From: Phocoenobacter uteri
GTDB lineage: Bacteria; Pseudomonadota; Gammaproteobacteria; Enterobacterales; Pasteurellaceae
Assembly (NCBI RefSeq): GCF_900454895.1
Contig: NZ_UGTA01000001.1
Span: 496,001 to 560,000, forward strand
Reading direction: 5' to 3'
Length of the DNA: 64,000 bases
Position numbers and translations under genes: made by a program. This document shows, one piece after another, positions 1-9,229 of the stretch. Position 1 is the stretch's first letter. Each line of letters starts with the position of its first letter. The notes below the pieces were generated by a model. The model was not told where the DNA came from, ran no database searches, and worked only from the letters and a program-made list of their open reading frames with translations.

Positions 1-1793
1 ATCTGTCTGAAAAAAACAGCGTTTATAAATCGGACGAGGCACAACAAATTCTATTTTTACTCTATGCGTGCTTACATTTTACCAATCAAAAAGCGATTTT
101 AACCTCGCTAGGAACGGCGTTGTGGCAGTTTAGTGCCAGTGAATTATTTGAGTTAAAAAATGATGAAATGCAGTGGGATAATTGGTTGGAAAAATTTGCT
201 CACTATAATGAAATTTGGCTCAAACAGGGCGTGTTACCGATGTTACACCATATTTTTATCAAGGAAGAATTGATTGCAAAATTGCGAAATACGGATAATG
301 CGGATCGTAAAATTACCAATTTATTGCATTTGGCGGAACTGCTACAAAATGCGATGCCAAGTTTGGAAAATGAAACGGCGTTAGTGCGTTGGTATGAAAC
401 TCAGCTAGAAAATGCCCTTGAACATCAAGAAGATCAGGTGTTGCGTTTAGAAACGGAACAGAAATTGATTAAAATTATTACCTTTCACGGCTCAAAAGGG
501 TTGGAATATCCTGTGGTTTGGTTGCCTTTTGTGGGGCGACTTGTTAAGCCAAAAATGGATCAAGTGATTTATCGAGATCAACATAATCAGCAACAATGGG
601 TTTTTGAAAATGCCTCTGATGAGATCAAAAATGCCATTGCAAAAGAAGAGCTTGCGGAAGAATTACGCCTGCTTTATGTGGCGATTACACGTGCCGTTTT
701 TCAAATCAATTTTATTTTGCCACAGCAGTTCAAGGGTAAAAATAGCTGGAATGCAATGGCGTATTTATTGAGCAATGGCGAGATAGGGGAAACGGCGAGC
801 GATATTGAATTATTGCCAACCACGACGTTATTAGAGAAAAAACAGCTTGCGGGCGAATTGGTAAATTTAGCACAAAATCCACCCGCTTGTGATTGGGTTT
901 CTCGCAAAGAAATCGTTCCAAATTTACAAGCAAAACAGTTTACCCAAAAAATCAAATTTGATGGACGAGTAACCAGTTTTAGTGCGTTGCATTCTTATCA
1001 TCAATGGCAAGACGAGCAAAAAGAAGAACAGGTACAAGATTACGACTATCAAAATATGGTGCATTCTGATATTGATGAGGAAACGGCACAGCGTTATTCC
1101 GCCTTTACCTTCCCACACAGCACCAAAGTGGGGACGATTTTACACAGCTTTTTTGAACATTGTGATTTTACGCAACCGATCGAATGTGAGAAAGTGGCGA
1201 AATTATGTGAGCAGTTGCATTTAGACGAGCAGTGGATTGAGCCAACCACACAATGGTTTGATCAGATTTTAGCCACGCCGTTAACCGAGCAAGGTTTTGC
1301 GTTAAACCAAATTCCAAATGCCCAACGCTTAAATGAATTGCAGTTTTATTTACGCTTAAAAAATGGTAATGCCTTGCCTGAATTAAACCGCTTAATTAAA
1401 AAATACGCCAAATTAAAGGATCTACCGCCGTTATCCTTGCCACAAATAAAAGGTTTTGTGCGTGGTTTTATTGATTGTCTTGTGAAAGTGGACGGAAAAT
1501 TTTATCTCTTTGATTATAAATCGAATTTCTTAGGGCAATTTGAAGAAGATTATTCTGCTCAAAATTTAGCACGTGTGATGGGGCAATATCGCTATGATTT
1601 GCAGTATTTACTTTACACGTTATCGGTTCACCGCTATTTAAAATCTCGCTTAGAAGATTACGATTATGAGCGAGATTTTGGTGGCGTGGGCTATTTATTC
1701 TTGCGTGCAATGAACGGAAAAGCACAAAATGGGGTGTTTTTTGATAAGCCAAGCAAAGAATTGATAGAAAATATGGATTTACTTTTTGGGTAA
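1..1793 (+). CDS. recB: RecB, exodeoxyribonuclease V beta subunit (C-terminal part, 5' end outside window)
   Basis: Helicase-nuclease subunit of RecBCD, which processes double-strand breaks for recombination. The reading frame is open from the first bases of the window, so the gene is cut by the window edge; about 597 codons of a protein normally near 1,200 aa are present. Visible are the UvrD-like helicase motifs (FHGSKGLEYPVVWLPF near 485-535; ELRLLYVAITRA near 660-695) and the RecB nuclease domain, with GFIDCLV then FDYKSNFLG (about 1450-1535) supplying the catalytic Asp/Asp/Lys set, followed by QYRYDLQYLLYTL. The C-terminus GYLFLRAMNG is typical of the family. An internal TTG at 120 could be taken for a start, but the frame upstream of it continues as RecB sequence. 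An uptake-signal-like element follows the stop. Confidence 0.95.
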   Translation, partial: LSEKNSVYKSDEAQQILFLLYACLHFTNQKAILTSLGTALWQFSASELFELKNDEMQWDNWLEKFAHYNEIWLKQGVLPMLHHIFIKEELIAKLRNTDNADRKITNLLHLAELLQNAMPSLENETALVRWYETQLENALEHQEDQVLRLETEQKLIKIITFHGSKGLEYPVVWLPFVGRLVKPKMDQVIYRDQHNQQQWVFENASDEIKNAIAKEELAEELRLLYVAITRAVFQINFILPQQFKGKNSWNAMAYLLSNGEIGETASDIELLPTTTLLEKKQLAGELVNLAQNPPACDWVSRKEIVPNLQAKQFTQKIKFDGRVTSFSALHSYHQWQDEQKEEQVQDYDYQNMVHSDIDEETAQRYSAFTFPHSTKVGTILHSFFEHCDFTQPIECEKVAKLCEQLHLDEQWIEPTTQWFDQILATPLTEQGFALNQIPNAQRLNELQFYLRLKNGNALPELNRLIKKYAKLKDLPPLSLPQIKGFVRGFIDCLVKVDGKFYLFDYKSNFLGQFEEDYSAQNLARVMGQYRYDLQYLLYTLSVHRYLKSRLEDYDYERDFGGVGYLFLRAMNGKAQNGVFFDKPSKELIENMDLLFG

Positions 1794-2024
1794 ATTGATT
1801 TTGCAAAATCTTATAAAAATATTACCGCTTAATGCTACATTTTTAGAAAATATAAAATAGATACAATAAGTTATCTTATAATCATTTATTTTCAACCTAG
1901 TTAGAAATATATACATATGCGGATGTGTTTAAATGTATGTGATGCATTTTAATATTTTTAATGATTAAATGAGAATTATTCGCTATAATGTGTCGGATAT
2001 TGAGATATAAGGAAATCGTCATTT

Positions 2025-2321
2025 ATGACTAAATATAACATTAAAAGAATACTCTTTTTTGTATCAGGTTGGATTTGTGTTGCACTAGGGGTGATAGGTG
2101 CAATTTTACCTTTAATGCCAACAACACCTTTTGTATTACTTGCTTTATTCTGTTTCTCTCGTAGTTCAGAACGTTTTCATTCTTGGCTGTTCAATCATCG
2201 AATTTTAGGAAAACCGATCAGAGATTGGCAAGAAAATAAAACGATCCCGACTTATGCGAAAGTAATGATGACGGTGATGATCACATTTAGTTGTGGTATG
2301 TTAGCTTACAAATTTTTATAA
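2025..2321 (+). CDS. ybaN: YbaN-like DUF454 inner membrane protein, short form
   Basis: Small membrane protein of the DUF454/YbaN family; biochemical role unknown. The family signature is clear: SGWICVALGVIGAILPLMPTTPFVLLALFCFSRSSERFHSWLFNHRILGKPIRDWQ, with a first hydrophobic pair at about residues 8-45 and a further one at 78-97. At 98 aa it is shorter than E. coli YbaN (about 125 aa): it stops inside the second hydrophobic region and lacks the last transmembrane segment. The other two frames after the stop do not encode the missing part. It ends 20 bp before a strong terminator. Preceding noncoding DNA (1794-2024) is AT-rich and holds only an uptake-signal-like element and presumably the promoter. 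Confidence 0.8.
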   Translation: MTKYNIKRILFFVSGWICVALGVIGAILPLMPTTPFVLLALFCFSRSSERFHSWLFNHRILGKPIRDWQENKTIPTYAKVMMTVMITFSCGMLAYKFL

Positions 2322-2340
2322 ACTCCCTTCTTTTTAATTT

Positions 2341-2370
2341 AATGCCTAAATTTTTTTAGGCATTTTTTTT
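2341..2370 (+). terminator. Rho-independent terminator after ybaN
   Basis: Perfect 10-bp stem AATGCCTAAA / TTTAGGCATT with a TTTT loop, followed by a run of eight T. It lies between the plus-strand ybaN and the 3' end of the minus-strand transporter operon. Confidence 0.9.
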
Positions 2371-2414
2371 ATTTCTATTGGCAGAATTGTCTGAATAAGA
2401 TTCAAAGTGAAAGT

Positions 2415-3422
2415 TTAAAGTAATACAACTTCATTACCGATAAAACCTATATCAACAGCAGTGCCAATCGGAATATTTTGGCGATGATAAGCGGTTATAT
2501 TTAAGTCATTTATTGCAATGTTATAGCGATATTGTTGTCCTAAAAATAATTTTTTTGTTACTTTGCCTTGTCCCTGTGAATTGATGTTTATTGCAATTTG
2601 TTCTGGGCGAATAAGCCATTGATATTTACCTTTTATATAAGGAATATGCTCAAAATAATCTTGCCCAAGTGGGCTGTTTAAACGATGTGTATCTAAAACG
2701 TCACAATCTAAATAATTGGTTTCTCCTAAAAAATCAGCAACGAATTTATTTGTTGGTTTATTATAAAGAGTTGTTGGTTCTTCATATTGAATTATTTTTC
2801 CTTGATCCATAATGGCAATACGATCTGCAAACGCAAAGGCTTCTTCTTTATTATGAGTAACAAAAATAGCTGGTACATTCTGACTTTTTAGTAATGCTTT
2901 AATTTCATCAATCATTTCGTAGCGAGTTTGGGTATCAATATTTGAAAAAGGTTCATCAAGAAGAAGTAATTTAGGGTTACAAACCAGTGAACGAGCGATA
3001 GCAACACGCTGTTGTTGACCGCCAGATAATTCATAAGGGTAGCGTTTTCCAAATTCTTGCAATTTTACTGTGTTAAGAATTTCTTCTGTGATAGATTGTT
3101 TTTCTTTTTGTGACTGTTTTTCTAGTCCAAATTGAATATTTTCTGCGACAGTTAGATGGGGGAAAAGAGCATAATCTTGAAAAATAAAGCCGATTTGACG
3201 CTTTTCAACAGCAATTCGTGTTAAATCTTGCTCTGCTAATGTGATTGTCCCTTGTTTAATTTCAATTAACCCCGCAATTGCTTTGAGGAGTGTTGTCTTT
3301 CCACAGCCACTTGCACCTAATAGACAAATGATTTCATCTGATTTTAGTTGTAAACTGAGATCTTTTAAGACTTTTGTCGTACCAAATTCAGTACTTAAAT
3401 GTTGAATATCAAGCAATGTCAT
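2415..3422 (-). CDS. fbpC: Ferric-iron-type ABC transporter, ATP-binding protein (FbpC/AfuC family)
   Basis: Cytoplasmic ATPase (335 aa) that powers the permease encoded just upstream. ABC motifs are complete: Walker A LGASGCGKTTLLKAIAGL (about residues 35-52), Q-loop FIFQDYALFPHLTV, signature LSGGQQQRVAIARSL, Walker B LLLLDEPFSNID and the switch His in FVTHNKEEA. A C-terminal regulatory part of about 100 residues begins at FLGETNYLDCDVL, as in FbpC-type iron importers. One base separates it from the permease gene, so they are co-transcribed. A spermidine/thiamine-type substrate is a less likely alternative; the permease sequence and a Fur-like box upstream favour ferric iron. Confidence 0.85.
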   Translation of the reverse strand: MTLLDIQHLSTEFGTTKVLKDLSLQLKSDEIICLLGASGCGKTTLLKAIAGLIEIKQGTITLAEQDLTRIAVEKRQIGFIFQDYALFPHLTVAENIQFGLEKQSQKEKQSITEEILNTVKLQEFGKRYPYELSGGQQQRVAIARSLVCNPKLLLLDEPFSNIDTQTRYEMIDEIKALLKSQNVPAIFVTHNKEEAFAFADRIAIMDQGKIIQYEEPTTLYNKPTNKFVADFLGETNYLDCDVLDTHRLNSPLGQDYFEHIPYIKGKYQWLIRPEQIAININSQGQGKVTKKLFLGQQYRYNIAINDLNITAYHRQNIPIGTAVDIGFIGNEVVLL

Positions 3423-3423
3423 A

Positions 3424-5073
3424 TTAACGCTCTTTTTGTGATTGAGAAATAAGAGAACGAGTTAGCCAAATTACTGGGATTATACCAATAATCACTAATA
3501 TTACAGCAGATAAAGCTGCTTCTTCTAACTGTTCTGTTGATGTTAAATTAAATAAATAAGTCGCTAAGGTTTCAAAATTAAACGGTCGTAAAAGTAGTGA
3601 GGCATTCAGCTCTTTCATACATTCAATAAAAACCATTAACCCTGCGGTAATAATTCCTTTGGATATTAAAGGGAAGTGAATTTTAGTGAGCATTTTTATT
3701 CCATTTTTTCCCATCGTTTGGCTTGCCATATCTAATGAGGGGGATATTTTACTCAATGAATTTTCAATTCCACCAATGGCCATTGCTAAAAATCGAATGA
3801 CATAAGCGATAATTAAGGCAAAAATTGATCCTGAAAAGATAAGCCCAACAGGAGCTAATCCGAGTGATTTTAGGAATCCGTGTAATTGGTGATCGGCTGT
3901 TGTTAAAATGGCGAGTAAGCCGATGGCTAATACTGTTCCAGGTATTGCATAGCCGAGAGAGGATATTTGTAATGAAAGGCGTGAAAACCCTTGCTCCAAT
4001 TTATTTTTTTGTGAAAAACGAGCTGTAAAATGAAGAATCAATGTGAGTATTACTGCGATGATTGAGGCGATAATAGATACTTTTAGGCTATTTTGGGCAA
4101 ATTCTAAAAAACCTGAATTCCAAGATTGTTCAAAATAATGGAATGTCCAATAAATTAAACGCCCAAAAGGAATAAAAAAGGCAAGGCTGAGTAATGTACC
4201 ACACCATAAATAAGCAAAGAACAATCCTTTGCCACGTAATTGTTTTTGTTGTACTTTTTGCTCATAGCCACGTTGATAAATTTTTTGTTTACGGCGACTA
4301 TAATTTTCTATACTAATAAATATAAAAATGATCAATAGCATAAAAACAGCAATTCGGCTAGCTGTACCAAAGTCGCCAAAGCCTAGCCAAGAATCATAAA
4401 TTGCGGTAGTTAAGGTAGGTACAGCAAAATAAGAGACTGTACCAAAATCACCTAAAGTTTCCATTGCAACTAAGGATATACCGACGACAATCGCTGAACG
4501 ACACAGTGGAAATGTTACTTTTAAAAAGGTTTTGATTCTATTTGCACCTAATATTTTGGCACTTTGTAATAAGTTTTCTGATTGTTCAAGCAATGCGACT
4601 CGTACAACCAAGAAGATGTAAGGATAAAGTACGAGAGCTAAAATAAAGCACGCACCATACATTGTCCTTGCTTGTGGAAACCAATAATCTTGGGCATTTT
4701 GCCAGTCAAAAATATTTCGTAATAAGGTTTGTATCTCACCAGAGTAGTCTAATAGATCGGTATAAATATAAGCACTGATATAAGCTGGGATTGAAAGTGG
4801 TAAACATAACAACCATTGTAAGGATTGTTTGCCCTTAAATTGATAATTAGAAACTAACCAAGCAGAAGGAAGTGCAAAAAAAAGGGCAAAGGCAACCGTG
4901 CCAGATACGAGTAAAGCTGAGTTTATAACGTAAGTACCAAGAGTAGTATTCCATAAATGAATTAGATTTTCTATTTCACCATTAAATGAGTGATAGATAA
5001 TGGCCAATAATGGCAATAACACGATGATAGTGATAATAAAAGTAACTAATTTCCAAATAAAATGGGTCTTCAT
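3424..5073 (-). CDS. fbpB: Ferric-iron-type ABC transporter, fused two-domain permease (FbpB/AfuB family)
   Basis: Inner-membrane permease of 549 aa with about 12 predicted transmembrane segments in two repeated halves, as in FbpB. Each half carries an EAA-type loop that docks the ATPase (QSAKILGANRIKTFLKVTFPLCRSAI and MASQTMGKNGIKMLTKIHFPLI). The stretch LGDFGTVSYFAVPTLTTAIYDSWLGFGD is typical of ferric-iron permeases. First gene of a two-gene operon. Unusually, no periplasmic binding-protein gene lies upstream; the next gene is the divergent moeA. A Fur-like box lies 79-93 bp upstream of the start. Confidence 0.85.
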   Translation of the reverse strand: MKTHFIWKLVTFIITIIVLLPLLAIIYHSFNGEIENLIHLWNTTLGTYVINSALLVSGTVAFALFFALPSAWLVSNYQFKGKQSLQWLLCLPLSIPAYISAYIYTDLLDYSGEIQTLLRNIFDWQNAQDYWFPQARTMYGACFILALVLYPYIFLVVRVALLEQSENLLQSAKILGANRIKTFLKVTFPLCRSAIVVGISLVAMETLGDFGTVSYFAVPTLTTAIYDSWLGFGDFGTASRIAVFMLLIIFIFISIENYSRRKQKIYQRGYEQKVQQKQLRGKGLFFAYLWCGTLLSLAFFIPFGRLIYWTFHYFEQSWNSGFLEFAQNSLKVSIIASIIAVILTLILHFTARFSQKNKLEQGFSRLSLQISSLGYAIPGTVLAIGLLAILTTADHQLHGFLKSLGLAPVGLIFSGSIFALIIAYVIRFLAMAIGGIENSLSKISPSLDMASQTMGKNGIKMLTKIHFPLISKGIITAGLMVFIECMKELNASLLLRPFNFETLATYLFNLTSTEQLEEAALSAVILVIIGIIPVIWLTRSLISQSQKER

Positions 5074-5151
5074 AACCTTATAATATAAAAGATATTTTAG
5101 GGCGATAATTTATACGCTAAAACATAAAAATATGCAACTTTTATCTACTAT

Positions 5152-5166
5152 TGATTATTACTATCA
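5152..5166. promoter_or_regulatory. Candidate Fur box upstream of the iron transporter
   Basis: TGATTATTACTATCA matches the 7-1-7 Fur core TGATAATnATTATCA at 12 of 14 positions. It sits in the divergent interval between the transporter permease and moeA, 79 bp from the permease start, and fits iron repression of that operon. Binding is inferred. Confidence 0.5.
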
Positions 5167-5219
5167 TTAACTTGTTTTGTCGTAAAATTAACCTTTTAAA
5201 CTGAAATTAAACAACTTCC

Positions 5220-5248
5220 TTACATAATGTACGCTGATTTGTTATAAT
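5220..5248 (+). promoter_or_regulatory. Candidate promoter of the molybdenum cofactor operon
   Basis: A perfect -10 hexamer TATAAT (5243-5248) is preceded at 17 bp by a weak -35 TTACAT. The resulting leader before moeA would be only about 75 nt, too short for a Moco riboswitch. Confidence 0.5.
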
Positions 5249-5324
5249 CTTTCAGATTTATTGTCGCTCATTAAAATGAATGGCAAATATGAAAAATAAA
5301 TTTTATTAAACATAGGTACAGAAT

Positions 5325-6557
5325 ATGATTCACGTTGAAGATCTCCGTCGCATTATTATTGAAGATATAAACAGTATTCCAAAGAAAACCGAATCAGAAA
5401 GTGTTGCATTGTTAAATGCCATTGGGCGAGTGTTAAGCGAGGATATTGTCTCTGATATCAATATTCCAACTTCGTCAGTATCAGCAATGGACGGCTATGC
5501 GTTACATTCAAGCGGTCAAAATTTTCAAGAAAATTGCGAATTTGTGTGTATTGGGGAATCTATCGCAGGAAAACCTTTTGATGGCGTGTTAGGTTCTGGC
5601 GAATGCGTGCGTATTATGACCGGTGCGGTTATTCCTGAAAATACCGATTGCGTGGTCATGCAAGAGAATGTTCAGCGTGAAGAAACAGAAAATAAAATCA
5701 CAATTAAGCTAATGAAAACGCAACCTTTGGGCAATAATATCCGTCGTGAAGGTGAGGAAGTGTCTAAGGGGTTAGCAGTATTAAAAGCAGGGCATTGTAT
5801 TTCTGTTACTGATATTCCTTTATTAGCAAGCGTGGGCTGTGGTTCAGTCAATGTTTATAAGCCATTAAAAATCGCGGTTTTTTCAACAGGCGATGAATTG
5901 CGTGAAGCGGGTGAAGTATTACAAAAAGGGCAAATCTACGATTCAAACCGCCCAACCGTGAAAGCATTATTGCAATCTTTCCCTGTGATCATCAATGATT
6001 ACGGCATTATCAAAGACAATCCTGATGAAATCAGCCGTATTTTAGAAAAAGCGGCGAGCGAAAATGATATCGTGGTAACCTCTGGCGGTGTGTCTGTTGG
6101 CGATTATGATTTCTTAAAAGATTGCGTGAGCAAACTGGGTAATATTGTGCAATATAAAGTTGCATTAAAACCCGGTAAACCTTTTGTATTTGGTCACTTA
6201 GGCAAGGCACGTTATTTTGGTTTACCAGGTAATCCGCTTTCAACCACAATCAGTGCAACCTTATTCTTACTTCCTGCCATTTATCAATATTTTGGTGTAA
6301 CCTTACCGAAATTAAGCGTAAAAGCAAAATTAGGCAATGAAATTAAACGCCGTTCAGGTCGTACTGAATTACAACGTGGTTTTGTTGAGAAAGACGCAAA
6401 TAATGATTGGGTGGTTTACACGCAATTCTCACAAGATTCACACCGTATTTATCAGTTAAGTCAAGCGAATGCGTTTGTCTATTTGCCAGCAGAAAAAGCT
6501 GAGTTTGAAAAAGAGGAATATGTTGAGATTTTCCCTTTAAACGGCAAATTTTTGTAG
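5325..6557 (+). CDS. moeA: Molybdopterin molybdenumtransferase MoeA
   Basis: Inserts molybdate into adenylylated molybdopterin, the last step of Moco formation. The 410-aa protein has the family layout: N-terminal MoeA region with SAMDGYAL (about residues 52-59) and RIMTGAVIPENTDCVVMQE, a central MPT-binding fold with FSTGDEL, GQIYDSNRPTVKALL and VTSGGVSVGDYDF, KPGKPFVFG, GLPGNPLSTT, and a C-terminal beta domain. First gene of an eight-gene Moco cluster with 8 bp to moaA. An uptake-signal core lies inside the coding region at 5510-5517. Confidence 0.95.
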   Translation: MIHVEDLRRIIIEDINSIPKKTESESVALLNAIGRVLSEDIVSDINIPTSSVSAMDGYALHSSGQNFQENCEFVCIGESIAGKPFDGVLGSGECVRIMTGAVIPENTDCVVMQENVQREETENKITIKLMKTQPLGNNIRREGEEVSKGLAVLKAGHCISVTDIPLLASVGCGSVNVYKPLKIAVFSTGDELREAGEVLQKGQIYDSNRPTVKALLQSFPVIINDYGIIKDNPDEISRILEKAASENDIVVTSGGVSVGDYDFLKDCVSKLGNIVQYKVALKPGKPFVFGHLGKARYFGLPGNPLSTTISATLFLLPAIYQYFGVTLPKLSVKAKLGNEIKRRSGRTELQRGFVEKDANNDWVVYTQFSQDSHRIYQLSQANAFVYLPAEKAEFEKEEYVEIFPLNGKFL

Positions 6558-6565
6558 AGGTGTAA

Positions 6566-7573
6566 ATGAGAAATCTTACCGAGACTGATAATAAATCAGC
6601 ACCATTAACTGATTTATTTCAGCGGAGATTGAGTTATTTACGCTTGTCAGTAACCGATTTATGTAATTTTAAATGTAATTATTGCTTGCCAGATGGTTAT
6701 CAAGGAAAGAAGCCGAAGAATGAATTAACGGTGTCTGAAATTGATAATTTGGTTTCAACTTTTGCGGATTTAGGCACAAAGAAGATCCGTTTAACAGGTG
6801 GCGAGCCGACGTTAAGAAAAGACATTAACGAGATTATCCAAGTCTGCCAGAAACCTGAAAATATTCAAAAAGTTGCTTTAACGACTAACGGTTGGAAGTT
6901 GGAGCAGCATTATAAAAAGTGGATCGATTCAGGACTGAATCAGATCAATATCAGTGTGGATAGTTTGGACGAAGATACCTTTGAGCAGATCACAGGACGA
7001 CGTTCTTTAAGCTCAATTTTAAGAGCGATTGATTTGATAATGGATTATAAGCCATTACCGATCAAATTGAATGCGGTATTGTTGAAAGAAAGTGGCGTTC
7101 AGCAACTTCACAGTGTTTTGGCATTTATCAAGGATAAACCGATCAGCTTTCGTTTTATTGAGTTAATGCAAACCGCAGAAAATAATTTATTATTTGAAAA
7201 TTCGCATTTAAGTGCGAGCCGTATTGTGAAAATTTTAGAAAGAGAAGGTTGGACGGCGTTACCACGAGGTAAAGACGCAGGTCCTGCCGTAGAATATGCT
7301 CATCCTGACTATATGGGACGAATGGGCGTGATTGCACCTTATAGCAAAGATTTTTGTAAAAATTGTAACCGTTTAAGAGTAACCGCAATGGGGAACTTGC
7401 ATTTATGCTTGTTTGACAGTTGTGCGTTTAATATTCGTCCTTATTTGGCGGATGGTAAGCGGTCAGATTTGATCAATTATTTACAAAATTTAATGCCACA
7501 AAAACCAGAAATGCACCATTTACATGAAAACAATTCTGGCTTAATTACAAATTTATCTATGATTGGAGGATAA
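6566..7573 (+). CDS. moaA: GTP 3',8-cyclase MoaA (radical SAM)
   Basis: First enzyme of molybdopterin synthesis; a radical-SAM enzyme that rearranges GTP and, with MoaC, yields cyclic pyranopterin phosphate. The 335-aa sequence shows the N-terminal 4Fe-4S motif CNFKCNYC (CX3CX2C), the RLTGGEPTLR SAM-site segment, and the second cluster FCKNCNRLRVTAMGNLHLC (CX2CX13C) that contacts GTP. It ends with the C-terminal Gly-Gly (SMIGG) needed for activity in this family. The stop is 4 bp before the moaB start. Confidence 0.96.
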   Translation: MRNLTETDNKSAPLTDLFQRRLSYLRLSVTDLCNFKCNYCLPDGYQGKKPKNELTVSEIDNLVSTFADLGTKKIRLTGGEPTLRKDINEIIQVCQKPENIQKVALTTNGWKLEQHYKKWIDSGLNQINISVDSLDEDTFEQITGRRSLSSILRAIDLIMDYKPLPIKLNAVLLKESGVQQLHSVLAFIKDKPISFRFIELMQTAENNLLFENSHLSASRIVKILEREGWTALPRGKDAGPAVEYAHPDYMGRMGVIAPYSKDFCKNCNRLRVTAMGNLHLCLFDSCAFNIRPYLADGKRSDLINYLQNLMPQKPEMHHLHENNSGLITNLSMIGG

Positions 7574-7577
7574 GAAA

Positions 7578-8096
7578 ATGCACGATGGTGGAAAACAATT
7601 TGAACCATTAAACATTGCCATTTTAACCGTATCGGATACCCGTACTTTTGCGGAAGATACGTCAGGCGATTACTTGCAAGAGTCGTTATTAAAAGCAGGA
7701 CATAATTTATATGAACGTAAATTGTGTACCGATCATCTTTATGATATTCGTGCAATCGTAAGTCAATGGATTGCGGATAAAGAATGCCAAGTTGTGATTA
7801 TCACGGGTGGAACAGGTTTTTACGATAAAGATATTACTCCTGAGGCAGTAAGCATTTTATTTGATAAAACCGTTGATGGCTTTGGCGAAGTATTCCGTCA
7901 ATGCTCACAAAATACCGTTCAATTATCAACGATTCAATCACGTGCAGTAGCAGGCGTGGCAAATCGTACCTTGATTTTTGCTATTCCAGGTTCAACGGGT
8001 GCCTGTAAAACAGCGTGGGGCGACATTTTAGAAAATCAATTAGATGCAAGAACTAAACCTTGCAACTTTGTACCACACGTTAGATTTATCAAATAA
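7578..8096 (+). CDS. moaB: Molybdopterin adenylyltransferase-like protein MoaB
   Basis: MoaB/Mog-type protein of 172 aa with the MPT-binding fold; expected to act at the adenylylation step that prepares molybdopterin for MoeA. Motifs: NIAILTVSDTRTFAEDTSGDYL, VVIITGGTGF, LQSRAVAGVANRTLIFAIPGSTGACKTAW, and the MoaB-like end LDARTKPCNFVPH. I take the ATG at 7578 with GGAGG at 7565-7569 rather than the TTG at 7563, which would overlap moaA. No separate mog gene is in the window, so this protein may do that job; E. coli MoaB itself is reported inactive in this reaction, so the exact role is inferred. Confidence 0.9.
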   Translation: MHDGGKQFEPLNIAILTVSDTRTFAEDTSGDYLQESLLKAGHNLYERKLCTDHLYDIRAIVSQWIADKECQVVIITGGTGFYDKDITPEAVSILFDKTVDGFGEVFRQCSQNTVQLSTIQSRAVAGVANRTLIFAIPGSTGACKTAWGDILENQLDARTKPCNFVPHVRFIK

Positions 8097-8114
8097 TTGT
8101 CGTAAAGAGTAACA

Positions 8115-8747
8115 ATGAATAAATTAGCACATATCGCTATCTTAGCAGGTGGCAACAGTCGCCGAATGGGGCAGAATAAAGCACAGCTACTTTTTGAAGG
8201 TGAGACCTTGCTTTCAAGATTGGTGCAAGACGCTCGTCAATTAGACTTAGCCACTTTTGTATGTGCTGATGATTACACTTATTCAGAAATTGCAACGCAG
8301 AATATTACGTTATCCCCTGATTTATTGCTGAATAAATCAGGGGCATTATCTGCCATTCAACCTGTGTTAGAGCAGAGCTATTTAGCCAATCAGCAGTGGT
8401 TGTGGGTATATAGTTGTGATGCGTTGTTGTTACCATCAGAAATTATTGATTTATTTCAGCAAGCGATCGATGAAATCGATGCAAATCAAGATACACAAAC
8501 AAAAACAATTTTACTAAAAAATCACAAATTATTGCCGTTGGTAGGGTTATATCACACATCATTGGCGAAGGATTTAAAAGATTATTTATTAGCTGGCAAT
8601 CGCCGAGTCATGCCATTTTGTGATCAATTTAAGATGAAAGAAATTGAATTGCCAGATTCTGTGAGTTTCTGTTGCAATTTTAATACGCCAGAGCAGTTTG
8701 AGAACGCAAAGCAACAGTACACGCAATATAGAAAACATATAGGTTAA
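8115..8747 (+). CDS. mobA: Molybdenum cofactor guanylyltransferase MobA
   Basis: Attaches GMP to Mo-molybdopterin to form bis-MGD, the form used by DMSO/TMAO reductases such as the TorA encoded just downstream. The 210-aa sequence has the nucleotide-binding loop ILAGGNSRRMGQNKAQLLF at the N-terminus, a CDALLLP segment in place of the usual CDTP, GNRRVMPF and NFNTPEQ near the end. It is a divergent member: the usual acidic/Gly-Pro-Leu loop is SKSGALSAI-like here. Operon position between moaB and moaC supports the call. Confidence 0.88.
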   Translation: MNKLAHIAILAGGNSRRMGQNKAQLLFEGETLLSRLVQDARQLDLATFVCADDYTYSEIATQNITLSPDLLLNKSGALSAIQPVLEQSYLANQQWLWVYSCDALLLPSEIIDLFQQAIDEIDANQDTQTKTILLKNHKLLPLVGLYHTSLAKDLKDYLLAGNRRVMPFCDQFKMKEIELPDSVSFCCNFNTPEQFENAKQQYTQYRKHIG

Positions 8748-8752
8748 AAAGA

Positions 8753-9229
8753 ATGAATTTTACCCATTTAGATAATAATGGAAATGCAAATATGGTGGGC
8801 GTGAGCAATAAAGTTGCCACACACCGCACAGCCAAAGCAATGGCTAAGATCCGTTTTCCACAAGATATTTATCAAATTATTTTGGAAAATGATCGTCAAA
8901 CCCCAAAAGGATCAATTGAGGGGATCGCACGAATTGCGGGGATTATGGGGGCAAAACAGACCTCAAATTTAATTCCACTTTGCCACCCATTACCTTTGGA
9001 AAAATGCAAAGTCTCTTTTGAATATTCAGAAACAGAGCCAGTTTTAACGATTTATACCTCTGCGGAAGTCACCCATAAAACAGGGATTGAAATGGAAGCC
9101 TTAACCGCAGCCAGCGTTGCGGCTTTAACGGTTTATGATATGTGTAAAGCATTAACGCACAATATGATTATTGAAGAAGTTCGCTTATTAGAAAAAACAG
9201 GGGGTAAAAAAGATGTCTGTATCAAATAA
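8753..9229 (+). CDS. moaC: Cyclic pyranopterin monophosphate synthase MoaC
   Basis: Acts after MoaA to form cyclic pyranopterin phosphate. The 158-aa protein carries the diagnostic stretches MVGVSNKVATHRTAKA, IAGIMGAKQTSNLIPLCHPLPL, VTHKTGIEMEALTAASVAALTVYDMCKA and LLEKTGGK. Its 3' end overlaps the moaD start by 17 bp, pointing to translational coupling. Confidence 0.97.
   Translation: MNFTHLDNNGNANMVGVSNKVATHRTAKAMAKIRFPQDIYQIILENDRQTPKGSIEGIARIAGIMGAKQTSNLIPLCHPLPLEKCKVSFEYSETEPVLTIYTSAEVTHKTGIEMEALTAASVAALTVYDMCKALTHNMIIEEVRLLEKTGGKKDVCIK

Noticed and set aside
982..1224. Small plus-strand frame inside recB
   Set aside because: Out of frame within a clear RecB coding sequence; composition typical of a shadow frame.
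5249..5324. Moco riboswitch upstream of the molybdenum cofactor operon
   Set aside because: The leader after the TATAAT is only about 75 nt, and I see no matching stem arrangement; the known motif is roughly twice as long.
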